Assembly: GCA_025331435.1 (NCBI GenBank)
Contig: JAIWNI010000026.1
Coordinates: forward strand, 124,001 to 188,000
Direction: 5' to 3'
From: Choanephora cucurbitarum
Taxonomy: Eukaryota; Mucoromycota; Mucoromycetes; Mucorales; Choanephoraceae
DNA length: 64,000 nucleotides
Each line of letters opens with the position of its first letter. The stretch's first letter is position 1. Position numbers and translations under genes: made by a program. The notes under the pieces were generated by a model. It saw only the letters and a list, made by a program, of their open reading frames with translations. It searched no databases and was not told the origin of the DNA. Of the stretch, positions 56,886 to 64,000 are shown one piece after another.

Positions 56886-59117
56886 ATGTCTATCCTATTC
56901 TGCTTTCCAAATGAGATACTCGTGGAGATATTTAGTTACCTGGATGATCCACCTAAATCCAAACTAAAAGACTATCTGTTTTTGTGCAAGAAACTATATC
57001 CTGTTGTTGCTGAAGCATATTACCGAAAAGTTATCCTGTCCAGAAATGGCTATACTCTCTTTACAACAGGCAAAATTAAGCCTGGCTCTCAAGCTGCTGT
57101 TTTGGCCAGACAAACCAGGTCTTTGGAAGTCTTGCTTGGTGGATTGAAACCAGATTCGTTTGACAAGCTGTTGACTTATTTCCCAAATCTAGAAATACTC
57201 GGGTTTGATAATATCAATTGTGCCCGTGCATTAAGCACAAAATCAGCAGGTCAAAACCCATTGAGAAGAATCAAACGACTTGAGTATGAGTTCATCAATC
57301 TGGACAATCCTATTGAAGATCCCAATGAGGCCAAGAAGAAAAGCATAGTCAATATGTTTCTTCAGTACCGCTATCGAGCTACATTAACTCACGTCATTTT
57401 GCTGTATTATGGGCGCATCAAGGATACAAACTTGGACTTGTTCAGTTATATCAACAGCTTCCGTCAGCTCACGCATCTTGAACTTCGCGATGAAACAAAA
57501 GAAGCCTACAACTTCTTCAATATATTGCAACACAATCCCTCTCTTGTATCCATTCGATATTACAATCTTAGAAAGCAAGATAAAGTTTACCTTCAACAAC
57601 AAGTCGTTTCAGAAGAAACTTTGGCTATATCAGCTTCAGACTCCTTTGATGATGACATGAATACACTTATCTATAATAAAGATTTGGTAGAGGTGGATCT
57701 TGCTCTAAGTACAATCACAAAGCCCTATTTGGGTTTTATCCTGAATCATTGTCAAAATTTAGATAAGCTTATGCTTGCCATGTTTGATGAAGACCTATTT
57801 GCCTTTATTGATCGGATTGGCCAAAAGAAATTCGATAAGCTCCTGAGCAAGCTGACACTGGCTAACTCTTCACAACTCTGGGCTGCTCCTAAAAGAGGAG
57901 TTTTTAATCAATGCGATAAGGAAAAAACACAGCTGGACAGGCTCTTTAAATTGGCTCATAAGATCAGAAACAAAAGGCCCTTGACGGTTACGTTAACCCT
58001 GATTGATTCAAGTGACAAGACAGCTGGCATTAAGGTCACTGACAATCAATCCATGTTCCTCAGTTTTAGTGTCATGTATGATGATATCGGTCATCCACCC
58101 AGACCAATGAAAAATGCAAGACAGGAGGGGTTACGAGAAATGCTTGAAGGGATCTATGGCGAGATCGAATTCAATGATGGTCGAAGCAGTCTCAATCCCC
58201 ATCAGAGAATCGAATATGACTCAGGATGCATGGACGATGAATATGAGCATTTGAGTGTGCCCAAGTCAACTGCTACTCAAAGTGGACTTGAAATCGTCCA
58301 CCATTTCAGTTGGAAGAGTGCTCGCGATTGTGCGCGTGTGCCTTTCAATCTACTCAAATACGCCTTAGAGCATTGTCCTGACCTCAAATCACTTGATTTA
58401 AGATTCGGTTGTCATTGCGGTTGTATCAAAGTAGGTCATGAAGGAAACGATGTCGACAAGACTTTACGCGAGGGACATCCTTACCTTTTGTTCTCTCGAG
58501 GCGAATATCTACACCCTGAACAGCTACGCCTGCTTTCTCAATATTATCCAAACATTGAACGTATTGAAGCAGGAAATGATGGCCGTCTGCCTCTCAGTCT
58601 AGGTCATCATGTGTTTGACAAAGCTACCTTAGACTTTACCTGCTTTAAGAACTTAAAGTCAATTGCTATTGATATTTATATGCACAAAATCAGCTTTCAT
58701 TCTCAAGAATATCAAATGTTGACAGAGATGAAGCATATAGTTCATACAATTGTCAGAATCAATTATCAAAAGGGTCCTAAAAGCAAAAAGCCTCTTTTGT
58801 TTACTATCTGGCAAGAAGATCCTTACATGGCCGGACGATCTCATATGTTCCCTGTGGCTCATGCACAGAGTGGTACACTAGAAGAATTGATAGAGAAGCA
58901 CAGACGCTATCTACCTTCTATTCTAGTGGTCGATATCTATCTTGAGCGTGAACTTGAATCACTTGTCATCCTTCACGATGAAAAGGTAGCCATTATACAG
59001 CCTTACAAAGAACGCAGAACACTTGAATGGACTAAGGATCATTCCATTCGAGTACATCACGATTATTTTGTTAATGAATATCATATGAACATTGATCATA
59101 AAAGCAGAAAGAAGTAA
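56886..59117 (+). CDS. F-box protein with LRR-like body, 743 aa
   Basis: One uninterrupted exon. The first 50 residues are an F-box (FPNEILVEIFSYLDDPPKSK, then LFLCKKLYPVVAEAYYRKVIL), which binds Skp1 in SCF ubiquitin ligases. The remainder has Leu-rich repeats of irregular length (LEVLLGGLKPDSFDKLLTYF, LVSIRYYNLR, LDKLMLAMFDEDLFAFI, CPDLKSLDLRFGCHCGCIKV), resembling the large family of F-box/LRR-like proteins found in Mucorales genomes. No target can be named. The start follows a TC-rich leader. It ends only 97 bp before the TSR1 ATG on the same strand, with AATAATAAAAAG at the end as a possible poly(A) signal inside that gap. Confidence 0.75.
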   Translation: MSILFCFPNEILVEIFSYLDDPPKSKLKDYLFLCKKLYPVVAEAYYRKVILSRNGYTLFTTGKIKPGSQAAVLARQTRSLEVLLGGLKPDSFDKLLTYFPNLEILGFDNINCARALSTKSAGQNPLRRIKRLEYEFINLDNPIEDPNEAKKKSIVNMFLQYRYRATLTHVILLYYGRIKDTNLDLFSYINSFRQLTHLELRDETKEAYNFFNILQHNPSLVSIRYYNLRKQDKVYLQQQVVSEETLAISASDSFDDDMNTLIYNKDLVEVDLALSTITKPYLGFILNHCQNLDKLMLAMFDEDLFAFIDRIGQKKFDKLLSKLTLANSSQLWAAPKRGVFNQCDKEKTQLDRLFKLAHKIRNKRPLTVTLTLIDSSDKTAGIKVTDNQSMFLSFSVMYDDIGHPPRPMKNARQEGLREMLEGIYGEIEFNDGRSSLNPHQRIEYDSGCMDDEYEHLSVPKSTATQSGLEIVHHFSWKSARDCARVPFNLLKYALEHCPDLKSLDLRFGCHCGCIKVGHEGNDVDKTLREGHPYLLFSRGEYLHPEQLRLLSQYYPNIERIEAGNDGRLPLSLGHHVFDKATLDFTCFKNLKSIAIDIYMHKISFHSQEYQMLTEMKHIVHTIVRINYQKGPKSKKPLLFTIWQEDPYMAGRSHMFPVAHAQSGTLEELIEKHRRYLPSILVVDIYLERELESLVILHDEKVAIIQPYKERRTLEWTKDHSIRVHHDYFVNEYHMNIDHKSRKK

Positions 59118-59214
59118 TAATAAAAAGTGACTGTTATCAATTTTTTTTCGAAAAAAAAAAAAAAGTCTTTTACCATCCCACTCTTCTTCTTTTTATTATA
59201 AGCAGAAATTGAAT

Positions 59215-61622
59215 ATGGAACATCGTCATAGAGCCGGTAGTTCTCACCAGTCCAACAAACCTTTCAAGAGTCGTCATGCCACCAAAGGTCAATTAAGAGA
59301 GGCTTCCAAGGGTAAAGTCAACCGTGCTTCTGTCAAACAAGCCAATGGTATCAAGACAGTCTCCAAAGCCGATCGTCGCCATGCCGCCAAGATCCTTCAA
59401 CAAAAGAAGAGAGAGGATGTCACTCGTATTAGCCGAATCTTTGAAGGTCGTCAAGGTGCTCCCAAAATTGTACCTGTTTTGCCCTTGTGTCCTGACAGTG
59501 ACATTGAAAGTGCTCTTGCCTCTCTCTATCGCTCTTTGGGCCAGACAATGCCTCCTCATGCAAGCGAAGAACAAAGCGTATTAAATGTCGAACGTTTCAA
59601 ACAAAAGATCCAATTTGTCCCTTTGAAGCGTAACTTTATTGATGTGATTGATGCCTTCAAGGTTGCTGATTTCGGTATCTTGTTGATGTCTGCAGATGTG
59701 GAAGTTGATCAGTTTGGTATCAACTGTTTGTTGGCTATCTTGAATCAAGGTATCGTCAATGCTGTTCCTGTCGTACAGCATTTGGACAATGTTCCTGCCA
59801 AGCTTCGTACAAGCACCAAGAAATCTTTAACTGCCTTTGTTCAACAATTCTTCCCTGAAAATGAGCATCTCTATAGCTTGGATACTGACAATGATTGTAT
59901 TTCTGTCTTGAGATACATCACAGGTCAACGTCCTAAGCCTATGTCATGGCGTGACAATCATCCTTATCTCTTAGCTGATCAAGTAGAATACGATGCTATC
60001 ACACCTGAACGTGGTGTCCTCAAGGTTACCGGTTATGCTCGTGGTAACCCTTTTAATGCAAATCGCCTTGTTCACCTTCAGAACTTTGGTGATTTCCAGA
60101 TCCAACAAATCACTAGTGCCGATGTTGTTCAACACAATGCCATGCAAGAAGACAATCAAGTCATTGATACCCCTACTGAAGAGCAGGATGATTTGGTAGC
60201 TGAGAATGAGCCTGACTTTATGGACAACGAACAAACTTGGCCTACTGAAGAAGAGTTGGCAGAGGCTGATGCTCGTGTGCGTCGTATGCGCCAGATGGGA
60301 GAAGAGGGAGCTGTTAAGCGTGTACCTAAGGGTACTTCTTCTTACCAAGCTGCTTGGATTTTAGATGATGAGGATGCTGATTATAGTGAAGAAGAGGAGG
60401 AGGAAGATGTGATGATGGATCAAGAAGAAGAAGATGATATGGTTGAACCTGCTGAAAGTGCTTTCCCTCCTGAAGATGACGAGTATGAAGAAATTGAGAT
60501 GGACGGCAAGAACGAAACCAAGGATGAGTTTGATGCCGAAGAAGAAGCTAGACAATATGAAGAATACCTGAAGCAAAGACAAACTGACTATCAAAACTAT
60601 GATGAATTCCCTGATGAAATTGATACACCTATGCATATGACTGCCAGAGAAAGATTTGCTCGTTACCGTGGTCTCAAGTCCTTCAGAACATCTCCCTGGG
60701 ATCCCTATGAAAACTTGCCTGTGGATTATGCAAGAATCTTCCAATTTGAAAACTATCCTCGCACAAAGGCCCGTGTGATCAATCAAGCCATTGTTGGTCA
60801 AGTCAAGCCTGGTAGACGGATCACTGTCTGGATCAGTAATGTACCTGTACAGGCCTATGAAGCCTATGACAAGACTAGACCTTTTGTGTTATTTGGCTTG
60901 CTTCAATATGAACACAAGATGTCTTTGATCAACATGCAAGTCCAACGTGACAATGCCTATGAAGAAACTGTCAAATCAAAGGATCCTATGATTTTGCATA
61001 TGGGTTTCAGACGATACCGCACTAAGCCTTTGTATTCACAAAACACCAACAAGGGTACTAATCATGTACATAAGTTTGAACGCTTCATGAAGATGGGTCG
61101 TTCTTATGTGGCAACTGTCTATGGTCCTGTTGTGTTTGGCAAGATGCCTGTGATGTTCTACAAGGAAACAGATAATGTGAATGGTAAATAATGATAGATT
61201 GTATAGAGAGTGTTCTTTAACCTCTTTCTTTAGAACCCATCTTGGTCTCTACAGGTACATTTATGAATACGGATGTTAAGCGTATTATTGCCAAGCGTAT
61301 CATTCTAAGTGGTCATCCATTTAAATGCCATAAGCGATCTGCTGTCATTCGATTCATGTTCTTTAATGTGGAAGATATCTACTGGTTTAAGCCTGTTCAG
61401 TTGACAACTAAATATGGTCGTGTGGGTCACATTGTTGAATCGCTGGGTACACATGGTTATATGAAATGTATATTTGACGGACCATTAACACAACAAGATA
61501 CAATAATGATGTGTCTCTACAAACGTGTGTTTCCCAAATGGAACACAGAGTTATACACAGGCGGATTAGATAAGTCTGTTCAAACCTCTTCTGTCAGCAA
61601 GATCACTGCTATGGAAGAATAA
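59215..61622 (+). CDS. TSR1: Tsr1, 40S ribosome assembly factor, 785 aa
   Basis: Exons 59215-61183 and 61234-61622 (50-nt intron). Tsr1 is a GTPase-like but inactive member of the Bms1/Tsr1 family that binds pre-40S particles and blocks premature joining of translation factors. The N-terminus is basic ([29 protein letters not shown]). Then come the Tsr1 pseudo-GTPase part ([40 protein letters not shown]), [20 protein letters not shown] and [20 protein letters not shown], a long acidic insert ([20 protein letters not shown]) and the C-terminal [36 protein letters not shown] and [20 protein letters not shown] of the family. The initiator is the ATG at 59215; an upstream in-frame stretch lacks ATG. 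AGAATAAAAAAAG after the stop is a likely poly(A) signal. Confidence 0.95.
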
Positions 61623-61794
61623 AATGTATTTAAGCTTAATATGTGTAAATCTTTCCCCCCTCATCTTATTTAGAATAAAAAAAGTAACTTTTCTCTTTTA
61701 TATGTTATCTCTAAAAAAAAACTACAACTTTATTAACAATTTATTCCCTCCATAATTTAACTAACAAAAAAAAAAGAATTAAATGGCTTGCAAT

Positions 61795-63083
61795 TTATTT
61801 AGGGGGACTACAAAAAAAACAAAAAGTTAATACAATAAAAAGAAAGTCAAATCCTATTTGCTTACCTGTAAACGATCTTTCTAGTCTTGATAGGAGCCCA
61901 CTTGAATTTCTTGAGGTAGACAGACAAAGCAGTCAAACCAACCAAGATAACAGTGGCCTTCATACCCATCTTCTTACGCTCATCGTGCTCAGGTTCAGCA
62001 GCCCAGGCAAGGAAAGTACTGACATCCTTGGCCATTTGAGAAGTAGTGGCAGGAGTACCATCTTCGTATTCAACAAGACCATCGAAGAGGACACGGGCCA
62101 TGGCAATAGCACCACCAGGGAAGTAAGGGTTGTAGTTCAAACCTTCACGTACTTCAACACCTCCAGGGGCATCAACATAACCAGTCAAGAGAGCAAAGAC
62201 ATAGTCCTAACAATAAAATATAATAAGCCTTCCTGTCTCTTCCCTCTCTTCATTTGCTACACACACACACACACGCTTTTTCTTTCTCTTTTCACTCATT
62301 CTATTCACTTACTTCACCACCGTGACGAGCCTTGGTCATCAAAGAGAGATCTGGGGGCAAAGCACCAGCATTACCAGCACGAGCAGCTTCTTCGTTAGCA
62401 TAAGGCTTGGGCATGTAATCAGCAGGCTAAACAATTGTCAATTATCTCTCATGTTCCCAATGCTACTTCTTTTTTTTTTTACCTTGCCTGGTCTCATAAA
62501 CATATCACCATTGTCATCAGGACCATCTTGGTATTCAAATTCTTCAGCCATAGCCTTGACTTCTTCTTCAGTGTGAGAGACACCAATCAAGTTTCTCCAA
62601 GCAATACGATCAAGAGAGTGACAAGCAGAACAGACTTCTCTGTACACTTGGTAACCACGACGGATACTATAAGCCAATGTTGTAAGTATGTGATGTAGAC
62701 GCATCTTTTTCTTTTCTTACGCAGCATGATCAAAAGTGCTCAAAGGACCACTGTGAGGCCAAGGGTGAGTAGGAGGGTGAAGACCCTCATCAGCCATGTT
62801 GGCGGAAGCATCGACATACATGTATGTCAAAGCAGTAGCACCAATAATACCAGCAGTCACACCAGTAACTTGCTTGTTGGAGTGCTATAAACAAATTCAA
62901 TAAGTCGTCTAGCTTTCTATTGTATCAATATAAAATGTATTACAGTGGCAGCACGAGTAGAAGCAAAACGTGTCTAAAACCCAGGTAAGTTACATGTGTG
63001 AGGTTCATGGCATGATCATTTACCTGTTGACCCAATTGCTTGGCAGAGTGTCTAGCAGCTTGAGAAGCGATTCTAGAGAACAT
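61795..63083 (-). CDS. CYT1: Cytochrome c1, haem subunit of respiratory complex III, 301 aa
   Basis: Seven exons: 63083-63024, 62973-62944, 62884-62721, 62666-62483, 62426-62313, 62206-61866 and 61807-61795. Cytochrome c1 passes electrons from the Rieske protein to cytochrome c in the inner mitochondrial membrane. [20 protein letters not shown] is a bipartite import signal, followed by a sorting segment ([19 protein letters not shown]). Landmarks: [38 protein letters not shown] haem site with [82 protein letters not shown] and a C-terminal membrane anchor. The last exon is only 13 nt: splicing gives KIVYSPPK, the conserved family ending, whereas reading on would end at KIVYR. The haem site in the window reads AIRRGYQ at the exon join. 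Confidence 0.95.
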
Positions 63084-63261
63084 TAGAGAATGAAGAAGAA
63101 GAGAGAGTAGGGAGAGGGGGGGTTTTAATGTTCGAGAAACAAGAGAAAAAAAAAGAGAGAGAAAGATTTTTTCTTTTGGTGGTTCATTCAAAATTTCAGG
63201 GTCCGTAATTTGCCAGTTCATTGGCCAAAAAGATGACGTTAACATTCAAATTGAAACTCCT

Positions 63262-63974
63262 TTATTTGCCAACCATTTTTCGAAGTCGATTTAAAGTCAT
63301 TGGGTGATTGTCTTGATGTAATTCTTTCTCGTGTTCAAAGGCTGCTTTTGCCTTATGATATCTTTCTCTATGATAATCGCATATATCTTCATCATCTTCG
63401 CTATAAACAGGAAGTTGACGGCATACAGAAGATGGATAGGGTATAAATGGCGTGTCCCAGACAAGTTGCTTTGTCTGATCTACTACTTGTTGATATTTTG
63501 ATTTCCATTCATTCGATTCATCACGTAAATCAAGGGATAATTGAACCATTTGGTCCTTATGCATGTTATTATTCTGTATGCTATTATTTGCTACTATAGC
63601 TTACTTCTTTCTGTTGCAACCTGTCAATTTCTTGACTGACCATGTCTGTCTGTATTGATTGATCATATTGTCTTTCTAGTTGATCGAGTTCTTCAATGTC
63701 ACAACGAGACTGACTCAAGTCTTGTTCTGTTTCTTCTAATTGCGCTTCTAGTCGCTATCATGTCGATGAACAAACAGAGGGAGAGAGAGAAAAATAAAGT
63801 TTGATTGTGATGTTAAAGATTACCTTGATCTTTTCTTCAAATGCCAACTTCATTTGTTCCATTTTCTCTACTAGATCATGAGTTGACGACTGGTCATGTC
63901 TTGCTAATGCTTGTTCTGTCAGAGTAGGAAAGATAGGTTCAGACTGAACTGATCGTGGTGTATGCTCGATTGAC
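63262..63974 (-). CDS. Coiled-coil protein, C-terminal part (continues beyond the window)
   Basis: I do not recognise the family. Readable exons are 63974-63824, 63754-63605 and 63573-63262; 5' exons lie beyond 64000. The visible product is mostly coiled coil with heptads (LVEKMEQMKLAFEEKIKRLE, QLEETEQDLSQSRCDIEEL, DMVSQEIDRLQQKE), then DLRDESNEWKSKYQQVVDQT and a distinct C-terminal part WDTPFIPYPSSVCRQLPVYS, EDDEDICDYHRERYHKAKAA. The last intron as read (63574-63604) is only 31 nt, far below the usual size here, yet it restores the frame exactly. It lies in tandem upstream of the cytochrome c1 gene, 178 bp from its ATG. Confidence 0.6.
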
Positions 63975-64000
63975 CTGGATAAAACTTTGAAAGAGAGAGA

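Overview
The window is nuclear DNA of a filamentous fungus of the Mucoromycota, most likely Mucorales. The evidence is AT-rich DNA with T-rich leaders before start codons, many short GT..AG introns (mostly 46-80 nt), AATAAA-like signals after stops, and a gene set (PDR-type ABC transporter, fused ergothioneine synthase, Ssd1-like protein, a Munc13-like C2/MUN protein, chromoviral Ty3/gypsy element) that fits an early-diverging fungus. No tRNA, rRNA, CRISPR or bacterial features were seen. Exon borders were read by eye from splice signals, reading frame and family similarity.

Layout. 0.5-3.5 kb (+): an unrecognised small protein, then a protein resembling the NELF-A subunit of the metazoan pausing factor. 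4.0-8.6 kb (-): a full-size PDR transporter. 10.9-13.4 kb (-): an ABCF ATPase. 16.2-19.1 kb (+): an Ssd1-like RNB protein with broken catalytic motifs. 19.6-21.3 kb (+): the PP2A B55 subunit. 22.1-23.5 kb (-): an O-fucosyltransferase-like protein. 24.2-24.7 kb (+): a small membrane protein with PPxY. 25.3-31.2 kb (+): a chromovirus with short LTRs and one nonsense codon, followed by a GC-richer island of GCGAAG-type repeats. 32.7-35.4 kb (+): Egt1. 35.5-38.6 kb (-): Cdc7 kinase. 38.8-43.3 kb (-): a Munc13/Git1-like protein. 44.4-46.6 kb (+): Esf1. 46.7-47.1 kb (-): ribosomal protein eL34. 47.5-49.7 kb (-): Prp4 kinase. 50.6-51.9 kb (+): mitoribosomal mL38. 52.0-54.6 kb (-): Vps52. 54.6-56.4 kb (-): an RFWD3-like RING/WD40 ligase. 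56.9-59.1 kb (+): an F-box protein. 59.2-61.6 kb (+): Tsr1. 61.8-63.1 kb (-): cytochrome c1. 63.3 kb to the window end (-): the C-terminal part of a coiled-coil protein.

Most genes are housekeeping: ribosome synthesis (Esf1, Tsr1, eL34, mL38, ABCF), replication and repair (Cdc7, RFWD3), splicing (Prp4), trafficking (Vps52, Munc13-like), phosphatase control (B55), respiration (cytochrome c1). They are densely packed with convergent or tandem gaps of 13-200 bp, except for two large noncoding stretches (8.6-10.9 and 13.4-16.2 kb) and the retroelement region. No new multi-gene system is evident. The most interesting items are the NELF-A-like and RFWD3-like genes, the degenerate Ssd1-like protein, the 13-bp gap between the RFWD3-like and VPS52 genes, and a chromovirus that appears to be self-primed.
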